DNA from: Auanema rhodensis
Taxonomy: Eukaryota; Nematoda; Chromadorea; Rhabditida; Rhabditidae
Direction of reading: 5' to 3'
NCBI GenBank assembly: GCA_964057225.1
Contig: OZ059898.1
Span: forward strand, 16,283,267 to 16,347,266
DNA: 64,000 nucleotides
Position numbers and translations under genes: made by a program. This document shows, piece after piece, positions 24,701 through 38,759 of this stretch; position 1 is the stretch's first letter, and each line of letters opens with the position of its first letter. The notes under the pieces were generated by a model. It ran no database searches. It saw nothing but the letters and a program-made list of their open reading frames with translations, and had not been told where the DNA came from.

Positions 24701-25061
24701 GATATAAGATTTTTCGCAGTCCATATACCAATTTCAGAATTCCTTCCACAATCAGAAATAGTTTTACACCTTGCTTCTGGTTAAATTTACGAATAGAAAT
24801 GTTGGATTATGCTCATAATTATCTTTTTTTCAATACTGTTACATTACCAAATATTATATTAGGAGTAGGAATTGGTTAGTGTTCATACGAAAAATATAAT
24901 AAAATATAATTTGTTTTTCAGGATTAACAGCAGTAGCAGCATTATTACTCTTAGGAATCACTTTCTATATAATCAGAAATTATAGAAAAAATAAGAACTC
25001 CTTATCGAATATAGACCAATCAACCACAGTGGCCACATATAGACGTAGAGTATCGTCGTAG
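21778..25061 (+). CDS. CD36/SCARB-family scavenger receptor class B
   Basis: Two-pass membrane receptor of the CD36/LIMP-2/SR-B family (C. elegans SCAV proteins), which binds lipoproteins or lipids at the cell surface or lysosome. Sixteen exons (21778-21905, 21992-22153, 22210-22285, 22332-22406, 22973-23067, 23116-23194, 23243-23305, 23663-23721, 23773-23858, 23909-23978, 24031-24166, 24211-24385, 24449-24567, 24619-24692, 24738-24874, 24922-25061) sum to 1674 nt, exactly 558 codons including stop. TM1 is near residues 5-33 (LILISLVVTALFLLGLFLLI). The ectodomain has FYFFNVTNPDEVL, LEMGPYSY, the cysteine block GTHYNDTVFLPPG, and FISPPHFIWS..V...GLNPDP...H. TM2 (IILGVGIGLTAVAALLLLGI) is near residues 507-530, followed by a short basic tail ending RRRVSS. 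Several N-x-S/T sites are visible. Two introns are unusually long (22407-22972 and 23306-23662). The model is complete and internally consistent. Confidence 0.95.
22465..22700. repeat. Possible short transposon-like insertion in receptor intron 4
   Basis: Intron 4 is 566 bp, while most neighbours are about 45-90 bp. Its centre is GC-richer (CACGTG, GGCGCC, TGAGCTGCC, CACGTAATCC) than any other intron of the gene and is bounded by A/T runs. That suggests an inserted non-autonomous element, but no clear terminal inverted repeat or target duplication is seen. Confidence 0.3.
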
Positions 25062-25210
25062 AAGCAAATTCCGGAAAGCTTTCATCTGGATTTTTTCATA
25101 ATCGAGATTTTCACTTCATAAAAAACATATTGTTCTTTATATTCTCTATAGAACAGTTTGATGACGGGCAATTATAAATGTATTATCATAAAGTTTTTTA
25201 TAAAATAATT

Positions 25211-25250
25211 GAAATGACTTGTACAAAAACGAAATCTGAAGAATTGAAAA
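25211..25250 (+). repeat. 40-bp direct repeat, copy 1
   Basis: Core tgtacaaaaacgaaatct is shared with copy 2 at 25456-25495; three mismatches over 40 bp. Confidence 0.85.
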
Positions 25251-25455
25251 TTTTTATTTCAATATTTATTTTAAGTATTGTATCTTCATTATCAATTGGA
25301 TTTATATATAATACTTCTGTTTGTACCTGTGTATAATATACTAAGTGAACAAAAAATAATCGAAAAAAAATTTATTCAAAAGGAGAATTTCAAAAAACGT
25401 AGAAAATATGAATATTTCTTCCAAAAAAAATTCAAAAACATATATCAAAATAGTT

Positions 25456-25495
25456 GACATGACCTGTACAAAAACGAAATCTAAAGAATTGAAAA
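25456..25495 (+). repeat. 40-bp direct repeat, copy 2
   Basis: Second copy, 245 bp downstream of the first and about 120 bp before the satellite begins. It is unrelated to the satellite unit. Confidence 0.85.
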
Positions 25496-25789
25496 ACGTC
25501 TCACATCCTACAAGTCATATCCTTCCTTCATGAGCACTCAATCCAATCAAACAAACATATAAATACGACGAAAAAAAAACGAAAAAATTAATGAAAAAAT
25601 CAAATAATTCATGCGATAGTTTGAAGAAGTCAAGTAAAGAACTGGGATCCTACCTAGTATGGCTCTCACGGATTTTAAAATTTTCTGGGTTTACTGTATT
25701 TTGAGAATATTTAGAAGATAAATCAAGATGATAGTGGTTCAGAGGATAGTTTGGACAAGTCAAATCAAGGACTGGGATCCTACCTAGTA

Positions 25790-26320
25790 TGCCTCTCACG
25801 GATTTTTTAAAATTTTCTCGGATTACTGTATTTTGAGAATATTTAGAAGATAAATCAAGATGATAGTGGTTCAGAGGATAGTTTGGACAAGTCAAATCAA
25901 GGACTGGGATCCTACCTAGTATGCCTCTCACGGATTTTTTAAAATTTTCTCGGATTACTGTATTTTGAGAATATTTAGAAGATAAATCAAGATGATAGTG
26001 GTTCAGAGGATAGTTTGGACAAGTCAAATCAAGGACTGGGATCCTACCTAGTATGCCTCTCACGGATTTTTTAAAATTTTCTCGGATTACTGTATTTTGA
26101 GAATATTTAGAAGATAAATCAAGATGATAGTGGTTCAGAGGATAGTTTGGACAAGTCAAATCAAGGACTGGGATCCTACCTAGTATGCCTCTCACGGATT
26201 TTTTAAAATTTTCTCGGATTACTGTATTTTGAGAATATTTAGAAGATAAATAAAGATGATAGTGGTTCAGAGGATAGTTTGGACAAGTCAAGTCAAGGAC
26301 TGGGATCCTACCTAGTATGT
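25790..26320 (+). repeat. Homogeneous run of 132-bp satellite units
   Basis: Four to five nearly identical copies carry the longer tract ggattttttaaaattttc, making the unit 132 bp, a multiple of three. That alone creates a 225-codon minus-strand ORF (25650-26327), which is an artefact. Confidence 0.85.
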
Positions 26321-29096
26321 CAATCACGAATTTTAAAATTTTCTGGGATTACTGTATTTTGAGAATATTTAGAAGATAAATCAAGATGATAGTGGTTCAG
26401 AGGATAGTTTGGACAAGTCAAATCAAGAACTGGGATCCTACCTAGTATGCCTCTCACGGATTTTTTAAAATTTTCTCGGATTACTGTATTTTGAGAATAT
26501 TTAGAAGATAAATAAAGATGATAGTGGTTCAGAGGATAGTTTGGACAAGTCAAGTCAAAGACTGGGATCCTACCTAGTATGTCAATCACGAATTTTAAAA
26601 TTTTCTGGGATTACTGTATTTTGAGAATATTTAGAAGATAAATCAAGATGATAGTGGTTCAGAGGATAGTTTGGACAAGTCAAATCAAGAACTGGGATCC
26701 TACCTAGTATGCCTCTCACGGATTTTTTAAAATTTTCTGGGATTACTGTATTTTGAGAATATTTAGAAGATAAATCAAGATGATAGTGGTTCAGAGGATA
26801 GTTTGGACAAGTCAAGTCAAGGACTGGGATCCTACCTAGTATGCCAATCACGAATTTTAAAATTTTCTGGGATTACTGTATTTTGAGAATATTTAGAAGA
26901 TAAATCAAGATGATAGTGGTTCAGAGGATAGTTTGGACAAGTCAAGTCAAGGACTGGGATCCTACCTAGTATGCCTCTCACGGATTTTAAAATTTTCTGG
27001 GATTACTGTATTTTGAGAATATTTAGAAGATAAATCAAGATGATAGTGGTTCAGAGGATAGTTTGGACAAGTCAAATCAAGAACTGGGATCCTACCTAAT
27101 ATGCCACTCACGGATTTTGAAATTTTCTGGGTTTACTGTATTTTGAGAATATTTAGAAGAAAAATCAAGATGATAGTGGTTCAGAGGATAGTTTGGACAA
27201 GTCAAGTCAAGAACTGGGATCCTACCTAGTATGCCTCTCACGGATTTTAAAATTTTCTGGGATTACTGTATTTTGAGAATATTTAGAAGATAAATCAAGA
27301 TGATAGTTGTTCAGAGGATAGTTTGGACAAGTCAAATCAAGGACTGGGATCCTACCTAGTATGCCTCTCACGGATTTTAAAATTTTCTGGGATTACTGTA
27401 TTTTGAGAATATTTAGAAGATAAATCAAGATGATAGTGGTTCAGAGGATAGTTTGGACAAGTCAAGTCAAGGACTGGGATCCTACCTAGTATGCCTCTCA
27501 CGGATTTTAAAATATTCTGGGATTACTGTATTTTGAGAATATTTAGAAGATAAATCAAGATGATAGTGGTTCAGAGGATAGTTTGGACAAGTCAAGTCAA
27601 GGACTGGGATCCTACCTAGTATGCCTCTCACGGATTTTAAAATTTTCTCGGATTACTGTATTTTGAGAATATTTAGAAGATAAATCAAGATGATAGTGGT
27701 TCAGAGGATAGTTTGGACCAGTCAAGTCAAGAACTGGGATCCTACGTAGTATGCCTCTCACGGATTTTAAATTTTTCTGGGTTTACTGTATTTTGAGAAT
27801 ATTTAGAAGATAAATCAAGATGATAGTGGTTCAGAGGATAGTTTGGACCAGTCAAGTCAAGGACTGGGATCCTACCTAGTATGCCTCTCACGGATTTAAA
27901 AATTTTCTGGGATTACTGTATTTTGAGAATATTTAGAAGATAAATCAAGATGATAGTGGTTCAGAGAATAGTTTGGACAAGTCAAATCAAGAACTGGGAT
28001 CCTACCTAGTATCCCTCTCACGGATTTTAAATTTTTCTGGGTTTACTGTATTTTGAGAATATTTAGAAGATAAATCAAGATGATAGTGGTTCAGAGGATA
28101 GTTTGGACCAGTCAAGTCAAGGACTGGGATCCTACCTAGTATGCCTCTCACGGATTTTAAAATTTTCTGGGATTACCGTATTTTGAGAATATTTAGAAGA
28201 TAAATCAAGATGATAGTGGTTCAGAGGATGGTTTGGACAAGTCAAATCAAAAACTGGGATCCTACGTAGTATGCCTCTCACGGATTTTAAATTTTTCTGG
28301 GTTTACTGTATTTTGAGAATATTTAGAAGATAAATCAAGATGATAGTGGTTCAGAGGATAGTTTGGACCAGTCAAGTCAAGGACTGGGATCCTACCTAGT
28401 ATGCCTCTCACGGATTTAAAATTTTTCTGGGTTTACTGTATTTTGAGAATATTTAGAAGATAAATCAAGATGATAGTGGTTCAGAGGATAGTTTGGACCA
28501 GTCAAGTCAAGGACTGGGATCCTACCTAGTATGCCTCTCACGGATTTAAAATTTTTCTGGGTTTACTGTATTTTGAGAATATTTAGAAGATAATTCAAGA
28601 TGATAGTGGTTCAGAGGATAGTTTGGACAAGTCAAGTCAAGGACTGGGATCCTACCTAGTATGCCTCTCACGGATTTAAAATTTTTCTGGGTTTACTGTA
28701 TTTTGAGAATATTTAGAAGATAAATCAAGATGATAGTGGTTCAGAGGATAGTTTGGACAAGTCAAGTCAAGGACTGGGATCCTACCTAGTATGCCTCTCA
28801 CGGATTTTAAAATTTTCTGGGATTACTGTATTTTGAGAATATTTAGAAGATAAATCAAGATGATAGTGGTTCAGAGGATAGTTTGGACAAGTCAAATCAA
28901 GAACTGGGATCCTACCTAGTATGCCTCTCACGGATTTTAAAATTTTCTGGGATTACTGTATTTTGAGAATATTTAGAAGATAAATCAAGATGATAGTGGT
29001 TCAGAGGATAGTTTGGACAAGTCAAATCAAGGACTGGGATCCTACCTAGTATGCCTCTCACGGATTTAAAAATTTTCTGGGATTACTGTATTTTGA

Positions 29097-31140
29097 GAAT
29101 ATTTAGAAGATAAATCAAGATGAAGTGGGTCAGATGATAGTTTGGACAAGTCAAGTCAAGGAATGGGATCCTACCTAGTTTGCCTCTCACGGATTTTAAA
29201 ATTTTCTGGGATTACTGTATTTTGAGAATATTTAGAAGATAAATCAAGATGATAGTGGTTCAGAGGATAGTTTGGACAAGTCAAATCAAGGACTGGGATC
29301 CTACCTAGTATGCCTCTCACGGATTTTTTAAAATTTTCTCGGATTACTGTATTTTGAGAATATTTAGAAGATAAATAAAGATGATAGTGGTTCAGAGGAT
29401 AGTTTGGACAAGTCAAATCAAGAACTGGGATCCTACCTAGTATGCCTCTCACGGATTTTAAAATTTTCTGGGATTACTGTATTTTGAGAATATTTAGAAG
29501 ATAAATAAAGATGATAGTGGTTCAGAGGATAGTTTGGACAAGTCAAGTCAAGGACTGGGATCCTACCTAGTATGTCAATCACGAATTTTAAAATTTTCTT
29601 GGTTTACTGTATTTTGAGAATATTTAGAAGATAAATCAAGATGAAGTGGGTCAGATGATAGTTTGGACAAGTCAAGTCAAGGAATGGGATCCTACCTAGT
29701 TTGCCTCTCACGGATTTTAAAATTTTCTGGGTTTACTGTATTTTGAGAATATTTAGAAGATAAATCAATATGATAGTGGTTCAGAGGATAGTTTGGACAA
29801 GTCAAGTCAAGGACTGGGATCCTACCTAGTATGCCTCTCACGGATTTTAAAATTTTCTTGGTTTACTGTATTTTGAGAATATTTAGAAGATAAATCAAGA
29901 TGATAGTGGTTCAGAGGATAGTTTGGACAAGTCAAATCAAGAACTGGGATCCTACCTAGTATGCCTCTCACGGATTTTAAAATTTTCTGGGATTACTGTA
30001 TTTTGAGAATATTTAGAAGATAAATCAAGATGATAGTGGTTCAGAGGATAGTTTGGACAAGTCAAGTCAAGGACTGGGATCCTACCTAGTATCCCTCTCA
30101 CGGATTTTAAATTTTTCTGGGTTTACTGTATTTTGAGAATATTTAGAAGATAAATCAAGATGAAGTGGGTCAGATGATAGTTTGGACAAGTCAAGTCAAG
30201 GAATGGGATCCTACCTAGTTTGCCTCTCACGGATTTTAAAATTTTCTGGGATTACTGTATTTTGAGAATATTTAGAAGATAAATCAAGATGATAGTGGTT
30301 CAGAGGATAGTTTGGACAAGTCAAATCAAGGACTGGGATCCTACCTAGTATGCCTCTCACGGATTTTTTAAAATTTTCTCGGATTACTGTATTTTGAGAA
30401 TATTTAGAAGATAAATAAAGATGATAGTGGTTCAGAGGATAGTTTGGACAAGTCAAATCAAGAACTGGGATCCTACCTAGTATGCCTCTCACGGATTTTA
30501 AAATTTTCTGGGATTACTGTATTTTGAGAATATTTAGAAGATAAATAAAGATGATAGTGGTTCAGAGGATAGTTTGGACAAGTCAAGTCAAGGACTGGGA
30601 TCCTACCTAGTATGTCAATCACGAATTTTAAAATTTTCTTGGTTTACTGTATTTTGAGAATATTTAGAAGATAAATCAAGATGAAGTGGGTCAGATGATA
30701 GTTTGGACAAGTCAAGTCAAGGAATGGGATCCTACCTAGTTTGCCTCTCACGGATTTTAAAATTTTCTGGGTTTACTGTATTTTGAGAATATTTAGAAGA
30801 TAAATCAATATGATAGTGGTTCAGAGGATAGTTTGGACAAGTCAAGTCAAGGACTGGGATCCTACCTAGTATGCCTCTCACGGATTTTAAAATTTTCTTG
30901 GTTTACTGTATTTTGAGAATATTTAGAAGATAAATCAAGATGATAGTGGTTCAGAGGATAGTTTGGACAAGTCAAATCAAGAACTGGGATCCTACCTAGT
31001 ATGCCTCTCACGGATTTTAAAATTTTCTGGGATTACTGTATTTTGAGAATATTTAGAAGATAAATCAAGATGATAGTGGTTCAGAGGATAGTTTGGACAA
31101 GTCAAGTCAAGGACTGGGATCCTACCTAGTATGCCTCTCA
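29097..31140 (+). repeat. Two copies of an 8-unit (1040-bp) higher-order repeat
   Basis: Diagnostic variants (tgaagtgggtcagatgatag, the tgtcaatcacgaa variant, aatcaatatgatag, a tttgcctctc variant) recur in the same order exactly 1040 bp apart, as at 29121 and 30161, and at 29641 and 30681. Similarity as a block starts at about 29097 and ends at about 31140. Confidence 0.9.
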
Positions 31141-34100
31141 AGGATTTTAAAATTTTCTGGGTTTACTGTATTTTGAGAATATTTAGAAGATAAATCAAGA
31201 TGATAGTGGTTCAGAGGATAGTTTGGACAAGTCAAGTCAAGGACTGGGATCCTACCTAGTATGCCTCTCACGGATTTTAAAATTTTCTGGGTTTACTGTA
31301 TTTTGTAAATATTTAGAAGATAAATCAAGATGATAGTGGTTCAGAGGATAGTTTGGACAAGTCAAGTCAAGGACTGGGATCCTACCTAGTATGCCTCTCA
31401 CGGATTTTAAAATTTTCTGGGTTTACTGTATTTTGAGAATATTTAGAAGATAAATCAAGATGAAGTGGGTCAGATGATAGTTTGGACAAGTCAAGTCAAG
31501 GACTGGGATCCTACCTAGTATGCCTCTCACGGATTTTAAAATTTTCTGGGTTTACTGTATTTTGTAAATATTTAGAAGATAAATCAAGATGATAGTGGTT
31601 CAGAGGATAGTTTGGACAAGTCAAGTCAAGGACTGGGATCCTACCTAGTATGCCTCTCACGGATTTTAAAATTTTCTGGGTTTACTGTATTTTGAGAATA
31701 TTTAGAAGATAAATCAAGATGAAGTGGGTCAGATGATAGTTTGGACAAGTCAAGTCAAGGACTGGGATCCTACCTAGTATGCCTCTCACGGATTTTAAAA
31801 TTTTCTGGGTTTACTGTATTTTGAGAATATTTAGAAGATAAATCAAGATGATAGTGGTTCAGAGGATAGTTTGGACAAGTCAAGTCAAGGACTGGGATCC
31901 TACCTAGTATGCCTCTCACGGATTTTAAAATTTTCTGGGTTTACTGTATTTTGAGAATATTTAGAAGATAAATCAAGATGATAGTGGTTCAGAGGATAGT
32001 TTGGACAAGTCAAGTCAAGGACTGGGATCCTACCTAGTATGCCTCTCAAGGATTTTAAAATTTTCTGGGTTTACTGTATTTTGAGAATATTTAGAAGATA
32101 AATCAAGATGATAGTGGTTCAGAGGATAGTTTGGACAAGTCAAGTCAAGGACTGGGATCCTACCTAGTATGCCTCTCACGGATTTTAAAATTTTCTGGGT
32201 TTACTGTATTTTGAGAATATTTAGAAGATAAATCAAGATGATAGTGGTTCAGAGGATAGTTTGGACAAGTCAAGTCAAGGACTGGGATCCTACCTAGTAT
32301 GCCTCTCGAGGATTTTAAAATTTTCTGGGTTTACTGTATTTTGAGAATATTTAGAAGATAAATCAAGATGATAGTGGTTCAGAGGATAGTTTGGACAAGT
32401 CAAGTCAAGGACTGGGATCCTACCTAGTATGCCTCTCACGGATTTTAAAATTTTCTGGGTTTACTGTATTTTGAGAATATTTAGAAGATAAATCAAGATG
32501 ATAGTGGTTCAGAGGATAGTTTGGACAAGTCAAGTCAAGGACTGGGATCCTACCTAGTATGCCTCTCAAGGATTTTAAAATTTTCTGGGTTTACTGTATT
32601 TTGAGAATATTTAGAAGATAAATCAAGATGATAGTGGTTCAGAGGATAGTTTGGACAAGTCAAGTCAAGGACTGGGATCCTACCTAGTATGCCTCTCAAG
32701 GATTTTAAAATTTTCTGGGTTTACTGTATTTTGAGAATATTTAGAAGATAAATCAATATGATAGTGGTTCAGAGGATAGTTTGGACAAGTCAAGTCAAGG
32801 ACTGGGATCCTACCTAGTATGCCTCTCAAGGATTTTAAAATTTTCTGGGTTTACTGTATTTTGAGAATATTTAGAAGATAAATCAATATGATAGTGGTTC
32901 AGAGGATAGTTTGGACAAGTCAAGTCAAGGACTGGGATCCTACCTAGTATGCCTCTCAAGGATTTTAAAATTTTCTGGGTTTACTGTATTTTGAGAATAT
33001 TTAGAAGATAAATCAAGATGATAGTGGTTCAGAGGATAGTTTGGACAAGTCAAATCAAGAACTGGGATCCTACCTAGTATGCCTCTCACGGATTTTAAAA
33101 TTTTCTGGGTTTACTGTATTTTGAGAATATTTAGAAGATAAATCAAGATGATAGTGGTTCAGAGGATAGTTTGGACAAGTCAAGTCAAGGACTGGGATCC
33201 TACCTAGTATGCCTCTCAAGGATTTTAAAATTTTCTGGGTTTACTGTATTTTGAGAATATTTAGAAGATAAATCAAGATGATAGTGGTTCAGAGGATAGT
33301 TTGGACAAGTCAAGTCAAGGACTGGGATCCTACCTAGTATGCCTCTCACGGATTTTAAAATTTTCTGGGTTTACTGTATTTTGAGAATATTTAGAAGATA
33401 AATTAATATGATAGTGGTTCAGAGGATAGTTTGGACAAGTCAAGTCAAGGACTGGGATCCTACCTAGTATGCCTCTCACGGATTTTAAAATTTTCTTGGT
33501 TTACTGTATTTTGAGAATATTTAGAAGATAAATCAAGATGATAGTGGTTCAGAGGATAGTTTGGACAAGTCAAATCAAGAACTGGGATCCTACCTAGTAT
33601 GCCTCTCACGGATTTTAAAATTTTCTGGGTTTACTGTATTTTGAGAATATTTAGAAGATAAATCAAGATGATAGTGGTTCAGAGGATAGTTTGGACAAGT
33701 CAAATCAAGAACTGGGATCCTACGTAGTATGCCTCTCACGGATTTTAAAATTTTCTGGGATTACTGTATTTTGAGAATATTTAGAAGATAAATCAAGATG
33801 ATAGTGGTTCAGAGGATAGTTTGGACAAGTCAAATCAAGAACTGGGATCCTACGTAGTATGCCTCTCACGGATTTTAAAATTTTCTGGGATTACTGTATT
33901 TTGAGAATATTTAGAAGATAAATCAAGATGATAGTGGGTCAGATGATAGTTTGGACAAGTCAAATCAAGAACTGGGATCCTACGTAGTATGCCTCTCACG
34001 GATTTTAAAATTTTCTGGGATTACCGTATTTTGAGAATATTTAGAAGATAAATCAAGATGATAGTGGTTCAGAGGATAGTTTGGACAAGTCAAGTCAAGG

Positions 34101-37100
34101 ACTGGGATCCTACCTAGTATGCCTCTCAAGGATTTTAAAATTTTCTTGGTTTACCGTATTTTGAGAATATTTAGAAGACAAATCAAGATGATAGTGGTTC
34201 AGAGGATAGTTTGGACAAGTCAAGTCAAGGACTGGGATCCTACCTAGTATGCCTCTCACGGATTTTAAAATTTTCTGGGTTTACTGTATTTTGAGAATAT
34301 TTAGAAGATAAATCAAGATGATAGTGGTTCAGAGGATAGTTTGGACAAGTCAAATCAAGAACTGGGATCCTACGTAGTATGCCTCTCACGGATTTTAAAA
34401 TTTTCTGGGATTACTGTATTTTGAGAATATTTAGAAGATAAATCAAGATGATAGTGGGTCAGATGATAGTTTGGACAAGTCAAATCAAGAACTGGGATCC
34501 TACGTAGTATGCCTCTCACGGATTTTAAAATTTTCTGGGATTACCGTATTTTGAGAATATTTAGAAGATAAATCAAGATGATAGTGGTTCAGAGGATAGT
34601 TTGGACAAGTCAAATCAAGGACTGGGATCCTACCTAGTATGCCTCTCACGGATTTTAAAAGTTTCTGGGATTACTGTATTTTGAGAATATTTAGAAGATA
34701 AATCAAGATGATAGTGGTTCAGAGGATAGTTTGGACAAGTCAAATCAAGAACTGGGATCCTACGTAGTATGCCTCTCACGGATTTTAAAAGTTTCTGGGA
34801 TTACTGTATTTTGAGAATATTTAGAAGATAAATCAAGATGATAGTGGTTCAGAGGATAGTTTGGACAAGTCAAACCAAGGACTGGGATCCTACCTAGTAT
34901 GCCTCTCACGGATTTTAAAAGTTTCTGGGATTACTGTATTTTGAGAATATTTAGAAGATAAATCAAGATGAAGTGGGTCAGATGATAGTTTGGACAAGTC
35001 AAATCAAGAACTGGGATCCTACCTAGTATGCCTCTCACGGATTTTAAAATTTTCTCGGATTACTGTATTTTGAGAATATTTAGAAGATAAATCAAGATGA
35101 AGTGGGTCAGATGATAGTTTGGACAAGTCAAATCAAGAACTGGGATCCTACCTAGTATGCCTCTCACGGATTTTAAAATTTTCTGGGATTACTGTATTTT
35201 GAGAATATTTAGAAGATAAATCAAGATGATAGTGGTTCAGAGGATAGTTTGGACAAGTCAAACCAAGGACTGGGATCCTACCTAGTATGCCTCTCACGGA
35301 TTTTAAAAGTTTCTGGGATTACTGTTTTTTGAGAATATTTAGAAGATAAATCAAGATGATAGTGGTTCAGAGGATAGTTTGGACAAGTCAAACCAAGGAC
35401 TGGGATCCTACCTAGTATGCCTCTCACGGATTTTAAAATTTTCTGGGATTACCGTATTTTGAGAATATTTAGAAGATAAATCAAGATGAAGTGGGTCAGA
35501 TGATAGTTTGGACAAGTCAAATCAAGAACTGGGATCCTACCTAGTATGCCTCTCACGGATTTTAAAATTTTCTCGGATTACTGTATTTTGAGAATATTTA
35601 GAAGATAAATCAAGATGAAGTGGGTCAGATGATAGTTTGGACAAGTCAAATCAAGGACTGGGATCCTACCTAGTATGCCTCTCACGGATTTTAAAAGTTT
35701 CTGGGATTACTGTATTTTGAGAATATTTAGAAGATAAATCAAGATGAAGTGGGTCAGATGATAGTTTGGACAAGTCAAATCAAGGACTGGGATCCTACCT
35801 AGTATGCCTCTCACGGATTTTAAAAGTTTCTGGGATTACTGTATTTTGAGAATATTTAGAAGATAAATCAAGATGATAGTGGTTCAGAGGATAGTTTGGA
35901 CAAGTCAAATCAAAAACTGGGATCCTACCTAGTATGCCTCTCACGGATTTTAAAAGTTTCTGGGATTACTGTATTTTGAGAATATTTAGAAGATAAATCA
36001 AGATGAAGTGGGTCAGATGATAGTTTGGACAAGTCAAATCAAGGACTGGGATCCTACCTAGTATGCCTCTCACGGATTTTAAAAGTTTCTGGGATTACTG
36101 TATTTTGAGAATATTTAGAAGATAAATCAAGATGATAGTGGTTCAGAGGATAGTTTGGACAAGTCAAATCAAAAACTGGGATCCTACCTAGTATGCCTCT
36201 CACGGATTTTAAAAGTTTCTGGGATTACTGTATTTTGAGAATATTTAGAAGATAAATCAAGATGAAGTGGGTCAGATGATAGTTTGGACAAGTCAAATCA
36301 AGGACTGGGATCCTACCTAGTATGCCTCTCACGGATTTTAAAATTTTCTCGGATTACTGTATTTTGAGAATATTTAGAAGATAAATCAAGATGATAGTGG
36401 TTCAGAGGATAGTTTGGACAAGTCAAGTCAAGGACTGGGATCCTACCTAGTATGCCTCTCACGGATTTTAAAATTTTCTCGGATTACTGTATTTTGAGAA
36501 TATTTATAAGATAAATCAAGATGATAGTGGGTCAGATGATAGTTTGGACAAGTCAAATCAAGAACTGGGATCCTACCTAGTATGCCTCTCACGGATTTCA
36601 AATTTTTCTGGGTTTACTGTATTTTGAGAATATTTAGAAGATAAATCAAGATGATAGTGGTTCAGAGGATAGTTTGGACAAGTCAAATCAAGAACTGGGA
36701 TCCTACCTAGTATGCCTCTCACGGATTTTTCAAATTTTTCTGGGATTACTGTATTTTGAGAATATTTAGAAGATAAATCAAGATGATAGTGGTTCAGAGG
36801 ATAGTTTGGACAAGTCAAGTCAAGGACTGGGATCTTACCTAGTATGCCTCTCACGGATTTTAAAATTTTCTGGGATTACTGTATTTTGAGAATATTTAGA
36901 AGATAAATCAAGATGATAGTGGTTCAGAGAATAGTTTGGACAAGTCAAATCAAGAACTGGGATCCTACCTAGTATGCCTCTCACGGATTTTTCAAATTTT
37001 TCTGGGATTACTGTATTTTGAGAATATTTAGAAGATAAATCAAGATGATAGTGGTTCAGAGGATAGTTTGGACAAGTCAAGTCAAGGACTGGGATCCTAC

Positions 37101-38759
37101 CTAGTATGCCTCTTACGGATTTTAAATTTTTCTGGGTTTACTGTATTTTGAGAATATTTAGAAGATAAATCAAGATGATAGTGGTTCAGAGAATATTTTG
37201 GACAAGTCAAATCAAGAACTGGGATCCTACCTAGTATGTCTCTCACGGATTTTAAATTTTTCTGGGATTACTGTATTTTGAGAATATTTAGAAGATAAAT
37301 CAAGATGATAGTGGGTCAGATGATAGTTTGAACAAGTCAAATCAAGAACTGGGATCCTACCTAGTATGCCTCTCACGGATTTTAAATTTTTCTGGGATTA
37401 CTGTATTTTGAGAATATTTAGAAGATAAATCAAGATGATAGTGGGTCAGATGATAGTTTGAACAAGTCAAATCAAGAACTGGGATCCTACGTAGTATGCC
37501 TCTCACGGATTTTAAAATTTTCTGGGATTACTGTATTTTGAGAATATTTAGAAGATAAATCAAGATGATAGTGGTTCAGAGAATAGTTTGGACAAGTCAA
37601 ATCAAGAACTGGGATCCTACCTAGTATGCCTCTCACGGATTTTAAAATTTTCTGGGATTACTGTATTTTGAGAATATTTAGAAGATAAATCAAGATGATA
37701 GTGGGTCAGATGATAGTTTGGACAAGTCAAATCAAGAACTGGGATCCTACGTAGTATGCCTCTCACGGATTTTAAATTTTTCTGGGATTACTGTATTTTG
37801 AGAATATTTAGAAGATAAATCAAGATGATAGTGGTTCAGAGGATAGTTTGGACAAGTCAAATCAAGGACTGGGATCCTACCTAGTATGCCTCTCACGGAT
37901 TTTAAAATTTTCTCGGATTACTGTATTTTGAGAATATTTAGAAGATAAATCAAGATGATAGTGGGTCAGATGATAGTTTGAACAAGTCAAATCAAGAACT
38001 GGGATCCTACGTAGTATGCCTCTCACGGATTTTAAAATTTTCTGGGATTACTGTATTTTGAGAATATTTAGAAGATAAATCAAGATGATAGTGGGTCAGA
38101 TGATAGTTTGGACAAGTCAAATCAAGAACTGGGATCCTACGTAGTATGCCTCTCACGGATTTTAAATTTTTCAGGGATTACTGTATTTTGAGAATATTTA
38201 GAAGATAAATCAAGATGATAGTGGTTCAGAGGATAGTTTGGACAAGTCAAATCAAGGACTGGGATCCTACCTAGTATGCCTCTCACGGATTTTAAAATTT
38301 TCTCGGATTACTGTATTTTGAGAATATTTAGAAGATAAATCAAGATGATAGTGGGTCAGATGATAGTTTGAACAAGTCAAATCAAGAACTGGGATCCTAC
38401 GTAGTATGCCTCTCACGGATTTTAAAATTTTCTGGGATTACTGTATTTTGAGAATATTTAGAAGATAAATCAAGATGATAGTGGTTCAGAGGATAGTTTG
38501 GACAAGTCAAATCAAGAACTGGGATCCTACCTAGTATGCCTCTCACGGATTTTAAAATTTTCTGGGATTACTGTATTTTGAGAATATTTAGAAGATAAAT
38601 CAAGATGATAGTGGGTCAGATGATAGTTTGGACAAGTCAAATCAAGAACTGGGATCCTACGTAGTATGCCTCTCACGGATTTTAAATTTTTCTCGGATTA
38701 CTGTATTTTGAGAATATTTAGAAGATAAATCAAGATGATAGTGGTTCAGAGGATAGTTT

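Larger units (their letters stand above)
25062..25613. other. Transition DNA between receptor gene and satellite
   Basis: AT-rich 3' flank of the receptor gene. It contains a diverged 40-bp direct repeat (25211-25250 and 25456-25495, three mismatches) but no gene. Confidence 0.6.

Noticed and set aside
25650-26851. Minus-strand ORFs of 225, 89 and 89 codons with repeated GRIPVLDLTCPNYPLNHY-type sequence
   Set aside because: They arise because local satellite units are 132 bp or pairs of units keep frame. Elsewhere 129-131-bp units break the frame, and no start, splice site or bias supports coding.
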